Part shown: positions 9,024 to 17,310 of the stretch, piece after piece | Layout: every line of letters starts with the position of its first letter | How positions within the stretch are numbered: position 1 is the first letter of the stretch | Source: RBG-16-66-20 sp038040245 | GTDB taxonomy: Bacteria; Pseudomonadota; Gammaproteobacteria; Burkholderiales; SG8-39 | Reading direction: 5' to 3' | NCBI GenBank assembly: GCA_038040245.1 | Contig: JBBPIU010000018.1 | Coordinates: 1-34,965 of the forward strand | Length of the DNA: 34,965 bases | Notes under the pieces: model-generated | What the model saw: the letters and a program-made list of their open reading frames with translations, nothing else | Told to the model about the DNA's origin: nothing | The model's database searches: none | Position numbers and translations under genes: made by a program

Positions 9024-10158
9024 CGGCCAAAGACTTTTTTGGCATTATCTTCAAAAATTTTTCGCCGGTCCGGCGCGGAAAGCCATTCGATCGAATCGAT
9101 ATAGCGCTTGGTGTCGTCGTAGTACTGGCCCGTTTCCGGATCGATNNNNNNNNNNNNNNNNNNNNNNNNNNNNNNNNNNNNNNNNNNNNNNNNNNNNNNN
9201 NNNNNNNNNNNNNNNNNNNNNNNNNNNNNNNNNNNNNNNNNNNNNTCGAATCGATATAGCGCTTGGTGTCGTCGTAGTACTGGCCCGTTTCCGGATCGAT
9301 GCCGCGCACCGCGCCGACCATCTCGGAGGCGAACAGGATGTTGTCGGCCGGGATCACCTTGAGCAGCAGTTCGATGCCCGGCTTGTGGTAGACGCAGGTA
9401 TCGAAAAAAACGTTGTTCAGCAGCAGTTCCTTCAGCGGCGGCAGCTTCATGTCCTGCGCCAGTCCCCGGTAGCGGCCCCAGTGGTAAGGCACCGCGCCGC
9501 CGCCGTGCGGGATGATGAATTTGAGGGTCGGATAGCGCTTGAACAGGTCGGAGGTCAGGAACTGCATGAACGCGGTCGTATCGGCGTTAATGTAATGCGC
9601 GCCGGTGGCATGGAAGGCCGGATTGCAAGAAGAGCTCACGTGCACCATCGCCGGCACCTCCAGCTCGACCATCTTCTCGTACAGCGGATACCACCACTTG
9701 TCGGTGAGCGGCGGCTCCTTCCAGTGGCCGCCCGAGGGGTCCGGGTTCAGGTTGCAGCCGACGAAGCCGAGTTCCCTGACGCAGCGTTCCAGCTCCGGGA
9801 TGCAGTTCGCCGGCGGCACGCCGGGCGACTGCGGCAGCTGGCACACGGCGACGAAATTGCCCGGATAGAGCGAGCAGCAGCGGTGGATGAGATCGTTGCA
9901 CTCGCGCGACCAGGCGAGGCTCACCGCGGCGTCGCCGACGTGATGCTCCATGGCACTCGCGCGCGGCGAGAAGAAGGTGACATCCGTGCCGCGCTCGCGC
10001 TGGATCTTCAGTTGCGCGCTCTCCAACGAATCACGTATTTCGTCGTCCGAGATTCCGGGTTTGGAAGAAATACCGTTCGACGCAGAAAGCTGAAGCTTGC
10101 GCCACGCTGCCAATCCGGCGGGCGCGGTGGTGTAGTGCCCGTGGCAATCGATGATCAT
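8996..10158 (-). CDS. ACMSD-like amidohydrolase (interrupted by assembly gap)
   Basis: Amidohydrolase-2 family, related to aminocarboxymuconate-semialdehyde decarboxylase and gamma-resorcylate decarboxylase. H6-x-H8 (DCHGH) opens the metal site; further conserved parts are MVHVSSS and IIPHGGGAVPYHWGR. A 100-N run splits the gene, but its two flanks carry an identical 55-bp sequence. Removing 155 bp gives a continuous 335-residue protein that ends ...FEDNAKKVFGRYRPRKVVS with a stop at 8996-8998. FEDNAxxVF is the typical family C-terminus. Reading straight through the Ns is out of frame and gives a false tail. Start ATG at 10158 overlaps the upstream membrane gene (ATGA). Confidence 0.85.
9091..9300. 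repeat. 55-bp exact direct duplication flanking the N-run (artefact)
   Basis: Copies at 9091-9145 and 9246-9300 are base-for-base identical and both encode the same piece of the amidohydrolase (GQYYDDTKRYIDS region). It is not a biological repeat; see the gap entry. Confidence 0.88.
9146..9245. other. Assembly gap (100 N) with duplicated flanks
   Basis: The 55 bases before the gap (9091-9145) and the 55 after it (9246-9300) are identical. This is what is left when two contigs that overlap by a de Bruijn k-mer are scaffolded with a default 100-N spacer rather than merged. The real sequence is most likely 155 bp shorter, which restores the amidohydrolase reading frame and a normal C-terminus. 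Confidence 0.9.
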
Positions 10159-10880
10159 TGGGCTGAGGGGACGGAAGCAGACGTGGCAGCGGGGTTGCGG
10201 CGCGGTGCCGACAAGAAGGTCATCGCAGCGATGACGAGGGCGTGCAGCGTGCAGTAGAAGGCGCCGGCGATGGCCGGCGGATTGGTGGTGACCAGGCCGA
10301 TCCAGGGCACCTCGCGGTACCAGAACCAGTTGCCCATCGTGGTGCCGTAGAGTTCGAGCGTCAGGGTCAGGATGAACGAGCTGGCGAACAGCCGCGCATA
10401 CGCCGGCAGCGACAGTACGGACACGGCCAGCATCAGGTAGAGCGGCACGGCGAGCGTGTCCAGCCCGGTGGCCGCGGCGATAATCGTGTAGGCGCCGGCG
10501 CCGCCGAGGATCGTGCGCGCGGCGAGCTCCGGCATGTGGCGCGCAAGAGAGAGCCCGAGCATCAGCATCAGCGCGTGCCCGGGCGGAACGAACATCGGCA
10601 CGTTGCCGAGGCGGTACGTGTAAAGCCCCCAGACCAGCGACAGGAACAGCTCGCCCGCGGTCGCGATCGCGACGCAGGCAAGGTACCAGTGGCGCTCAGG
10701 TGCCGGCAGCCTGGCGATCAGAAAAAGGAACAGGCTCCAGACGACCGCGCCGATGGCGAGTTGTCCGGGCAATTCGACGTATATGTCCGCCCAGAGGCCC
10801 AGCGCCAGCGTGACGATGGCCGCAAGCAACGATCCCGATCCCATGTCGCGCAGGATACGGCATACGACCGGGGTCGCCAC
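10155..10880 (-). CDS. Polytopic membrane protein, unknown function
   Basis: 241 residues with about seven hydrophobic segments, including ones near residues 18-34, 38-55, 66-83, 100-112, 121-140, 144-160 and 207-223. Gly/Ala/Leu-rich loops are short; no catalytic motif or named family is recognised. Charged residues within helices (ELFLSLVWGLY, ELYGTTMGNWFWYREVPW) might line a pocket. An internal Met at residue 13 (10844) is an alternative start. Its stop overlaps the amidohydrolase start by ATGA, so the two form one operon and the membrane protein may move or sense the amidohydrolase substrate. That is inference. A pair of 16-bp direct repeats lies just upstream. Confidence 0.7.
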   Translation of the reverse strand: MATPVVCRILRDMGSGSLLAAIVTLALGLWADIYVELPGQLAIGAVVWSLFLFLIARLPAPERHWYLACVAIATAGELFLSLVWGLYTYRLGNVPMFVPPGHALMLMLGLSLARHMPELAARTILGGAGAYTIIAAATGLDTLAVPLYLMLAVSVLSLPAYARLFASSFILTLTLELYGTTMGNWFWYREVPWIGLVTTNPPAIAGAFYCTLHALVIAAMTFLSAPRRNPAATSASVPSAQ

Positions 10881-10884
10881 CGCA

Positions 10885-10924
10885 TGGACCGCGTGCCGCT
10901 ATAGGATGTGGACCGCGTTCCGCT
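10885..10924. repeat. Two 16-bp near-identical direct repeats, 24-bp period
   Basis: TGGACCGCGTGCCGCT (10885-10900) and TGGACCGCGTTCCGCT (10909-10924) differ at one position and start 24 bp apart, a little over two helical turns. They lie between the bactofilin stop and the membrane-protein start on the minus strand. This could be a tandem regulator site or a chance duplication. No protein motif is encoded. Confidence 0.4.
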
Positions 10925-10926
10925 GC

Positions 10927-11430
10927 TTATGGCAGGTTCGCCCGCTTCGGTAGCGCGCTGGCCGGAGTTTTATCCAGAACACTGATCTCGCCGGAGAGCT
11001 CGGCGCCTTCCTCCACCTGGATGCGTGCGTAGCGGATCTTGCCCGACAGGCGCCCGGTCGCGTGCACCACCAGCTGCTTGCGTACCGTGAGTTCGCCTTC
11101 GAACCGGCCGTGGATTTCCGCGCTGTCCACCGCCACGGTGCCGCTGAAGACGCCTTTCTCGGCGATCTGCAGCACGCGCGAATCGAGCGTCGCCTCGATG
11201 CGGCCCTCCACCACCAGCGTGTCGCAGTCGGTCACCTCCACGCCCTTCATCTTGATGTCGGGTCCGACGATCAGCTTCGCTTCCTTGCGCTCCTCTGTTT
11301 TTTCCGCGCTGCGGGGCGCTTCGTGGATCGGCTGCGCCGCGGCTTGCGGCAACGCTAACGACAACGGCGGCTGCGGCGGCCGCGCCTGCAGCGGCTCGGC
11401 ACGGCGGAAGAACGATTCCTTTTGCAGCAT
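10927..11430 (-). CDS. Bactofilin family cytoskeletal protein
   Basis: 167 residues. The start at 11430 is chosen because a strong Shine-Dalgarno (GAGGAG) lies 7 nt upstream on this strand; upstream in-frame Met codons have none. The N-terminal 55 or so residues are Pro/Ala/Gln-rich and disordered. They are followed by the polymer-forming beta-helix core from LIVGPDIKMKGVEV to ISVLDK, with repeated short strands (VEGRIEATLDSRVLQIAEKGVFSGTV..., IHGRFEGELTVRKQLVV, GRLSGKIRYARIQV) typical of bactofilins. These assemble without nucleotide into filaments used for cell shape or protein placement. It sits alone and is not obviously linked to the catabolic neighbours. Confidence 0.85.
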   Translation of the reverse strand: MLQKESFFRRAEPLQARPPQPPLSLALPQAAAQPIHEAPRSAEKTEERKEAKLIVGPDIKMKGVEVTDCDTLVVEGRIEATLDSRVLQIAEKGVFSGTVAVDSAEIHGRFEGELTVRKQLVVHATGRLSGKIRYARIQVEEGAELSGEISVLDKTPASALPKRANLP

Positions 11431-11556
11431 GGCGCTTCTCCTCGAGTGAATGGCAGGGAAACGCTGCAAGCAGGCATCGTGCCCGCGACGGGCATTGAAG
11501 AAATTCAACAGCTTAGGAAAGCGAAGACAAACCGATGTGTCACCCCGGGGCGACGC

Positions 11557-13242
11557 CTACGCGGAGAATTCGCGCAGCACTTTTCCGGGCAGGCGCTCGA
11601 GCGGCCAGCCGCCTTTCGCGTCGGAGATGCGCGCGCCGTTCACCCACACGCCATGCACGCCGACCGGCGGCGTGATCAGGCGCGTGCCGCCGCCGGGCAG
11701 ATCCTGGATTCGCTTTTTCGGCCCGCGGTTTACGGTCGCGGGATCGAACAGCATCAGGTCCGCTGCGTAGCCCGCCGTCAGGCTTCCCCGGTGCTTGATT
11801 CCGAACACCGCTGCCGGGTCCCTCGTCAGTTTCCTTGCCGCTTCCTGAAGGCTCAAAACCTTCTTCTCGCGAACCCAATGACCCAGAAGATGCAGGCCGA
11901 AACCGGCGTCGTTGAACAGCGTCAGGTGCGCGCCGGCATCGGACAGCGAGACCAGGCTGTGCGGATGGCGCAGCATCTCGCCCACCGCCTGTTCGTCCGA
12001 ATTCAGCAGCAACGCGCTGAATTCGGTGTCGAGGTCTTCCGCGATCGCGAGGTCCAGCATGGCATCGAGCGGGTCGGCCCCGGTCTGTCGCGCAATGTCC
12101 GCGATGGTTTGCTGGTTCCATTTGCCGTTTTGCGGCAGCTTGGCGTGTTCGACGTACACCTTGTCCCACTCTCCGTTGAAGAGGCGGAACGTCGCCGGGC
12201 GCGCAATCTCGGCGCGAATCGCATCGCGGAACGCCTTGTCGCGAAGCATGGACTTGTAGCGATCCCCATTCAGCGAAAGCGCGGGCTTCCATGCCGCAAG
12301 CCCCTCGAAGGTATAGGGTGAATGAAGCGTGAAGTCCATCGTCAGCGGGCAGCAGGAAATCGCGCCCAGCAGCCGCCGGCCGCGCCGGTTGGCCGCCGAG
12401 ATCATTTCCAGGTCGTCGAATACCGAGCGCGGATTGGTGTTGTTGTGCAGCAGGGCGGCGATCACCACCGGCCGGCCCGACGCCTCGGCCAGCTCCTCGA
12501 GGAAATCCACCGTGGTGTGGCCACCCTTGGTCAGCATGAACACGCCGCGCCCGGCCTCCTTGAGGCAGCCGACCAGCGCGCGCATCTCCATGTCGTCGGC
12601 AAGCCGCGAGGGCATGGGGATGCCGCGGTAGCCGTTGTGGTTGGGCGAGGTGCTGCTCGCAAAGCCGACCGCGCCCGCGCGTATGCCGGCGAGCACGATC
12701 TCCTTCATCTTCGCGATCTCTGCGGCGGTGGCGGCGCGCTTCGGCGCATCCTCGCCCATCACGTAGGTGCGCACCGACGAATGGCCGACGAAGCCGGCGA
12801 CATTCAGCGCCACGCCCTGGCGCTCCAGCATCGAGAAAAATTCGGGCACCGTCTCGAAATCCCAGCGCGTGCCCGCGCGCAGCACCTCCAGCGACATGCC
12901 TTCGACCTGCGTGAGGTTCTTCAGGATCAGGTCGCGGTCGGCCGGCCGGCAGGGCGCGATGGTGAAGCCGCAATTGCCGATGATCGCGGTGGTGACCCCC
13001 AGCGCGGGCGAGGGCGAAGCAAGCGGGTCCCAGGTCAACTGCGCGTCGTAGTGGGTATGGTTGTCGATGATGCCCGGCATCAGCGCCAACCCGTCAGCGT
13101 TCAGGGTTTGACGTGCCCTTCCGAGGTCTTGTCCTATGCCTGCAATTTTTCCTCCTGCAACCGCAAGATCACCGACCTTCGGTGCGGACCCCAAACCGTC
13201 GAGGAGGAGGGCATTTCGAATGACAAGATCGTGCATCCGCAT
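11557..13242 (-). CDS. N-acyl-D-amino-acid deacylase (D-aminoacylase) family amidohydrolase
   Basis: 561 residues from ATG 13242; the more usual start MHDLVIRN at 13236 is equally possible. Urease-superfamily TIM barrel with small flanking beta-sandwich: the opening LVIRNALLLDGLG, metal-binding HTHYDAQ (H62, H64), the conserved NCGFTIAPC Cys, a later LSDAGAHLTLFND aspartate and the C-terminal YAADLMLFDP-type element. Members hydrolyse N-acyl-D-amino acids or similar N-acyl compounds, yielding the free D-amino acid. It diverges from an SDR gene with 14 bp between starts; overlapping -10-like hexamers fill that space. About 55 residues longer than classical D-aminoacylases, so the substrate may differ. 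Confidence 0.85.
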   Translation of the reverse strand: MRMHDLVIRNALLLDGLGSAPKVGDLAVAGGKIAGIGQDLGRARQTLNADGLALMPGIIDNHTHYDAQLTWDPLASPSPALGVTTAIIGNCGFTIAPCRPADRDLILKNLTQVEGMSLEVLRAGTRWDFETVPEFFSMLERQGVALNVAGFVGHSSVRTYVMGEDAPKRAATAAEIAKMKEIVLAGIRAGAVGFASSTSPNHNGYRGIPMPSRLADDMEMRALVGCLKEAGRGVFMLTKGGHTTVDFLEELAEASGRPVVIAALLHNNTNPRSVFDDLEMISAANRRGRRLLGAISCCPLTMDFTLHSPYTFEGLAAWKPALSLNGDRYKSMLRDKAFRDAIRAEIARPATFRLFNGEWDKVYVEHAKLPQNGKWNQQTIADIARQTGADPLDAMLDLAIAEDLDTEFSALLLNSDEQAVGEMLRHPHSLVSLSDAGAHLTLFNDAGFGLHLLGHWVREKKVLSLQEAARKLTRDPAAVFGIKHRGSLTAGYAADLMLFDPATVNRGPKKRIQDLPGGGTRLITPPVGVHGVWVNGARISDAKGGWPLERLPGKVLREFSA

Positions 13243-13256
13243 ATACTACCGGCATC
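13220..13256. promoter_or_regulatory. Overlapping divergent promoters between D-aminoacylase and SDR genes
   Basis: Rightward: ATGACA (13220-13225), 16 bp, TATACT (13242-13247), then 9 nt to the SDR ATG. Leftward: TAGTAT (complement of 13243-13248) is 6 nt before the ATG at 13236. Both predicted transcription starts fall within a few bases of the start codons, and neither gene has a Shine-Dalgarno, so both messages may be leaderless. Read by eye. Confidence 0.4.
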
Positions 13257-13961
13257 ATGGAAATCTTCGATCTGAAAGGTAAAACGGCGATCGTCACCGG
13301 TGCGGCGACGGGTATCGGCAAGGCGACCGCGGATCTGTTCGAGAAAGCGGGCGCGAACGTCGCCCGGATCGATATCGATGCGGTGCCGGGGATGATTTCC
13401 GCCGATGTTGCGGATGAAGCGGCGATGGAAAAGGCCTTCAAGAAGATCGGCGGCGCCGACATCCTGGTCAACAATGCCGGCATCGTGGTGCGCAAGCATT
13501 CGTTCGACATCACGCTCGCGGAATGGGAGCGAGTGATTGCCGTCAACCTGACCGGGCTGTTTCTCTGCTCCCGCATCGCCGCCCGCAGCATGAAGGAAAG
13601 GGGCGGCGGCGCCATCGTCAATCTGGCCTCGATCATGGGATTCTCGGGCGGACTGTTCCCGAATCCGGCCTACCAGGCTTCCAAGGGCGCCGTAGTCAAT
13701 CTCACGCGCGCGCTGGCGCTGGAGTTCGCCGAGCACCGGATCCGCGTCAACGCCGTGGCGCCGACCTTCGTGCGCACCAACCTCACCGTGCCGGTGTTCT
13801 CCAATCCCCCGGTGCTGGAGAAGGTGATGCAGCACACGCCGCTCGGCGTGCTGCCGGAGGTGGACGATATCGCCGCCGCGATCCTGTTTCTCGCCGGCCC
13901 AGCGGCGCGCTGCATTACGGGCGTCACGCTGCCTGTCGATTCCGGGTACCTTGCAAGGTAA
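13257..13961 (+). CDS. Short-chain dehydrogenase/reductase (SDR)
   Basis: 234 residues, classical SDR. Cofactor loop TGAATGIG (residues 14-21), an Asp at the end of beta-2 (RIDID) that favours NAD over NADP, structural NNAG (72-75), and the catalytic set with Y139-x3-K143 (AYQASKGAV). The substrate is unknown; FabG-like alcohol or keto acid oxidation is the general activity. Divergent from the D-aminoacylase and followed by a small basic protein 4 bp after its stop. Confidence 0.88.
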   Translation: MEIFDLKGKTAIVTGAATGIGKATADLFEKAGANVARIDIDAVPGMISADVADEAAMEKAFKKIGGADILVNNAGIVVRKHSFDITLAEWERVIAVNLTGLFLCSRIAARSMKERGGGAIVNLASIMGFSGGLFPNPAYQASKGAVVNLTRALALEFAEHRIRVNAVAPTFVRTNLTVPVFSNPPVLEKVMQHTPLGVLPEVDDIAAAILFLAGPAARCITGVTLPVDSGYLAR

Positions 13962-13965
13962 TGAC

Positions 13966-14208
13966 ATGAACGAGATGCTCGTGAAGCGGTTGCGCAAGGC
14001 ATTCACCGGCGGAAAAAACATCACCGAGAAGCGCCACAGGTTTCTTGCCGACGCCTACGCTGCGCGCGCGGAGTTCCAGCGCAGCGGCGCGGGATATGCG
14101 CTGGCGGAGGTCAAGGCGTACTACCGCGCGAAGCTGCAGGGCAAGAGACCGCGCAAGCCCAAGCTTCGCTCGTGGCAGAGGTACTCGGAGCGGGGCGCGA
14201 CGGAATAA
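13966..14208 (+). CDS. Small basic hypothetical protein
   Basis: 80 residues from ATG 13966 (a TTG 15 bp upstream overlaps the SDR end). Strongly basic, mostly helical in appearance, with a Lys/Arg-rich C-terminus (KLQGKRPRKPKLRSWQRY). No family recognised. It follows the SDR by 4 bp and is probably co-transcribed. The basic tail could bind nucleic acid, but nothing specific supports that. Confidence 0.6.
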   Translation: MNEMLVKRLRKAFTGGKNITEKRHRFLADAYAARAEFQRSGAGYALAEVKAYYRAKLQGKRPRKPKLRSWQRYSERGATE

Positions 14209-14247
14209 TGCGAGACTCACGCTTCCATTCCCGTTTAGGAGAAGAAC

Positions 14248-14598
14248 ATGCATCCGAAAACCCGTTACCTGTTCACCGCCAGCATGGACGTGGATCCCGG
14301 CAAGGAGGCCCTGTTCAACGAGGTCTACGATACCGAGCACATCCCGTCTCTCCTGAAGGTGGCGGGCCTGCTCGCGGTGACCCGCTTCACGCTGGCGCCG
14401 CTGAAGATGAGCATTGGCGGCGAGTTGAAGACCATCGTTGCCGAGGGTGAGCCGAAATACAGCGCTACCTACGAACTGGAGAACGCCGAGGTGCTGAGCA
14501 GTCCGGCCTGGGCGAAGGCGGTCGAGGAGGGTCGCTGGCCCGCGCAGGTGCGCCCGTACACGCGCAACCGCCGCCACACGCTGCGCAAGGTGATGTAG
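14248..14598 (+). CDS. Dimeric alpha/beta-barrel domain protein (EthD/DUF4286-like)
   Basis: 116 residues with a good ribosome-binding site (AGGAGAAGAAC) before ATG. The order YLFTASMDVDPGKEALFNEVYDTEHIPSLL, with the Y/E-H-I-P motif, then VTRFTL and YSATYELENAEVL, is typical of ferredoxin-like alpha/beta barrels such as EthD and DUF4286 proteins, which often help oxidative catabolism. No catalytic residue can be named with certainty. It lies between the small basic gene and the M20 hydrolase on the same strand. Confidence 0.65.
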   Translation: MHPKTRYLFTASMDVDPGKEALFNEVYDTEHIPSLLKVAGLLAVTRFTLAPLKMSIGGELKTIVAEGEPKYSATYELENAEVLSSPAWAKAVEEGRWPAQVRPYTRNRRHTLRKVM

Positions 14599-14648
14599 CG
14601 CGGCTGGCTGGCGTGTCACGGACTTGGCTTCAATAGAATACGGGTGAT

Positions 14649-15887
14649 ATGCCCGCCATCAATCCTGAACGCCTGCTCTCCGACTTGCGTACTTTGCGCG
14701 GCATCGGCGCGCAGGGTCGCGGCGTGGTGCGGCCGGCGTTCAGCGCGGCCGACATGGAAGCAAGGCGCTGGCTCAAGCGCCGCTACGAGGAAGCGGGCCT
14801 GGAAGCGACGATCGATGGCGTGGGCAATGTGTTCGGCCGCTCGCGCCTTCCGGGCAAGGCGCTGCTCGCCGGTTCGCACTCCGACACCCAGCCTACGGGC
14901 GGCTGGCTGGACGGCGCGCTCGGCGTGATTTACGCGCTCGAAGTGGTGCGCGCGCTCGCCGCGAATAGCGCAACCCGGGCGCTGGCGGCGGACGCAGTGT
15001 CGTTCCAGGATGAAGAGTCGCGCTTCGTCGGCTGCCTCGGCAGCCGCTCGCTGATAGGCGATCTGACTCCGGAAATGGAGCAGGGCGCGGCGGATCGCGA
15101 CGGCGTGACGCTTGTCCAGGCGCTGCGCGAAGCGGGGCTCGCCGATACGCCGCGCCTGCGGCTCGCGCACGAGCGCTACGCGGGTTTCGTCGAGGCGCAC
15201 ATCGAGCAGGGCCCGCATCTGGAAGACGCCGGGCGGCGGATCGGCGTGGTGACCGGCATCGTCGGGGTGCGCGGCATCCGCTTCGTGTTCCGGGGCCAGC
15301 AGAACCACGCCGGCACCACCATGATGGCGCGCCGAAGGGACGCCGCGACGGCGCTTTACGAGCTGGCCCATCGCATCAACCAGGAATTCCCCAAGGCGGC
15401 CGCCGAGCGCACCGTCTGGACCATGGGCCGGCTGCGCGTCGAACCGAACGCGACCTCGATCGTGCCGGGCTATGCCGATCTCGACCTGCAGTTCCGCGAC
15501 CCATCGGAAGCGCCGCTCGACGCGTTCGAGGCGATTGTCGCGCGGCTGGTCGCCGAAATGAACGCGCGCGGCGGTGTCATCATCGAAGCAGCGCCCTCAC
15601 GCACGCCGATTGCGCCCACACGAATGGACGCTGGTTTGCAGGCGCATATCGAAACTGCGGCGGAGCGCCATGCGCCCGGCAGGTGGCAGCGCATGCCAAG
15701 CGGCGCGTTTCACGATGCCGGCATCATCTCGGCTTGCCTGCCATCGGCAATGCTGTTCATTCCGTCGATCGGCGGCATCAGCCACGATTTCGCCGAGGAC
15801 AGCCGCGAAGAGGACATCGTGCTCGGATGCCAGGTGCTTGCCGCCGCCGCGGCGTCGATCCTGTCCGCTGCTAACGCCGGGCGCTAG
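14649..15887 (+). CDS. M20-family N-carbamoyl-L-amino-acid hydrolase / allantoate amidohydrolase
   Basis: 412 residues, normal for the HyuC/AllC group of zinc amidases, which release ammonia and CO2 from carbamoyl groups. Metal-binding elements: GSHSDTQPTGGWLDGALGV (His and Asp), QDEESRF (the Glu pair), VEAHIEQGP (His), and a C-terminal GGISHDFAED (His). NHAGTTMM is the dimerisation-domain signature. TAGAAT at 14634-14639 is 9 nt before ATG and no Shine-Dalgarno is present. Whether it acts on N-carbamoyl amino acids, allantoate or ureidoglycolate cannot be told. It fits the nitrogen-release theme set by urease and the D-aminoacylase. Converges with the histidine kinase, 16 bp apart. Confidence 0.86.
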   Translation: MPAINPERLLSDLRTLRGIGAQGRGVVRPAFSAADMEARRWLKRRYEEAGLEATIDGVGNVFGRSRLPGKALLAGSHSDTQPTGGWLDGALGVIYALEVVRALAANSATRALAADAVSFQDEESRFVGCLGSRSLIGDLTPEMEQGAADRDGVTLVQALREAGLADTPRLRLAHERYAGFVEAHIEQGPHLEDAGRRIGVVTGIVGVRGIRFVFRGQQNHAGTTMMARRRDAATALYELAHRINQEFPKAAAERTVWTMGRLRVEPNATSIVPGYADLDLQFRDPSEAPLDAFEAIVARLVAEMNARGGVIIEAAPSRTPIAPTRMDAGLQAHIETAAERHAPGRWQRMPSGAFHDAGIISACLPSAMLFIPSIGGISHDFAEDSREEDIVLGCQVLAAAAASILSAANAGR

Positions 15888-15903
15888 CGCGCATTTGAAG
15901 ATA

Positions 15904-17289
15904 CTAGACGTTTGTTCCAGTCAAGCTTTGCTCCGCCAGCGTCAAGATGAACGTCGAGCCCTTGCCGAGGGTGCTCTCCACGCGGATCGAGCCGCCGTGC
16001 AATTCGATGAAGCGCTTGGTGAGCGCGAGCCCGAGTCCGGTTCCTTCGGCCTTCTTTGCGTGATCCGTTCCGACCTGGCGAAATTCTTCGAACATCAACG
16101 GCAGATCGTCGGGTGCAATGCCGGCGCCGGTGTCCGCAATCGCCACCTCGACCAGCCGGTTTTGCGCGCCTGCGGTCACCGCTATTCTGCCCCCTTCAGG
16201 GGTGAATTTTATTGCGTTGGAAAGAAGATTCAGCATGATCTGCTTGAATTTGCGCTCGTCGCCTCCGAATTCACCAAGCGACGGATCGATGTTGCATTCA
16301 AGCGCTATGCCATGTCGTCCCGCCCTCTCTCTAATCAGGGTGATCGCATTGTCGATCGCGGAAGGAAGATGGAAGGTTGTCACGTCGAGTTCCATCCGCC
16401 CCGCTTCGACCTTGGAGAGGTCCAGAATGTCGTTGATGAGTGAGAGCAGGTGCTTGCCCGAGGAGTGGATGTCTTTCACGTAGTCGGCCTGCTTCTCGTT
16501 CAGTTCGCCGAACATGCGCTCGATCAGCACCTCTGAGAAACCGTTGATCGCATTCAACGGCGTGCGCAACTCGTGGCTCATGTTGGCGAGGAACTGGCTC
16601 TTCGCCAGCGTGGCCGCCACCGCCTGATCGCGCGCACGGCGCAGTTCCAGCTCCGCGAGCTTGAGGTCGCGCATGGCCACGTACTCCCGGCGCAGGTGCA
16701 GCTCCAATTGATATCCCACCAGCATGCCAAATGCATTGGCCATGCCGAGGGCGATGGCATGGTCCCAAAAGGCACGGCCGGTCAATGCTCCGGTTGCTCC
16801 GAGATAGCCGACGTACATCGCTGCCGTGAGCCATGCGCAGGCGACGGCGCTGGGGAAGCGAAGACGCACGAGGGCGTAAATGTTGAACGTGTGGAGAACC
16901 ACCATCAAGTAGCCGACGCCGAGGAACGTGGCACGCGGCGTGAGCGATGCAAGGCCGACTATGGCGGCAGACCCCAAGCACATGCCGGTCATGAGGAAAA
17001 GCTGCTGATGGCGCAGGACGCGGGGCGTATTGATAAACGCGTAACCCAGCGCCAAAGTGCCCAGCAACACGATCATCGGTACGGCGATGTGCGCGTGGGC
17101 ATTGGGAATCCGCGGCAGGGTTGCTCCCGCGAGCGCCCAGAAAACCAGAATAATCCCACCTGCCCACAGCGCAACCGTGCGCACTGGCCGCTGCGCCTTG
17201 TGCGCCTGTTCCTCGGCAAACGACGCTTCCAGGCCGGTTTCCGCGAAGCGCAGCGAGAAACGGTTCATCCGCGCAGCGTCATCGCTCAT
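15904..17289 (-). CDS. Orphan membrane-bound sensor histidine kinase
   Basis: 461 residues. A cytoplasmic N-terminus, then about six membrane helices (residues 40-57, 67-86, 96-114, 120-142, 148-168 and 175-195), a coiled-coil linker (205-230), and HisKA with phospho-acceptor H239 in MSHELRTPLNAINGF. HATPase_c follows with N box NLLSNAIKFTPEGG, G1 DTGAGI and G2 EGTGLGLALTKRF. There is no PAS or receiver domain, and no response regulator lies nearby. With hardly any periplasmic loop, it probably senses a membrane or intramembrane signal. TAGACT sits 6 nt before the ATG, and no Shine-Dalgarno is seen. Confidence 0.9.
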   Translation of the reverse strand: MSDDAARMNRFSLRFAETGLEASFAEEQAHKAQRPVRTVALWAGGIILVFWALAGATLPRIPNAHAHIAVPMIVLLGTLALGYAFINTPRVLRHQQLFLMTGMCLGSAAIVGLASLTPRATFLGVGYLMVVLHTFNIYALVRLRFPSAVACAWLTAAMYVGYLGATGALTGRAFWDHAIALGMANAFGMLVGYQLELHLRREYVAMRDLKLAELELRRARDQAVAATLAKSQFLANMSHELRTPLNAINGFSEVLIERMFGELNEKQADYVKDIHSSGKHLLSLINDILDLSKVEAGRMELDVTTFHLPSAIDNAITLIRERAGRHGIALECNIDPSLGEFGGDERKFKQIMLNLLSNAIKFTPEGGRIAVTAGAQNRLVEVAIADTGAGIAPDDLPLMFEEFRQVGTDHAKKAEGTGLGLALTKRFIELHGGSIRVESTLGKGSTFILTLAEQSLTGTNV

Positions 17290-17310
17290 GATCGTAGTCT
17301 ATCGATTTCC

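Noticed and set aside
8959..9145. Amidohydrolase C-terminus as read straight through the Ns
   Set aside because: 100 N plus the 55-bp duplication shifts the frame by two. The resulting tail has no family match, whereas the collapsed sequence gives the expected ending.
9091..9300. 55-bp direct repeat as a mobile-element target duplication or recombination site
   Set aside because: The repeat abuts a run of exactly 100 N and joining the copies restores a conserved gene, so an assembly cause is far more likely.
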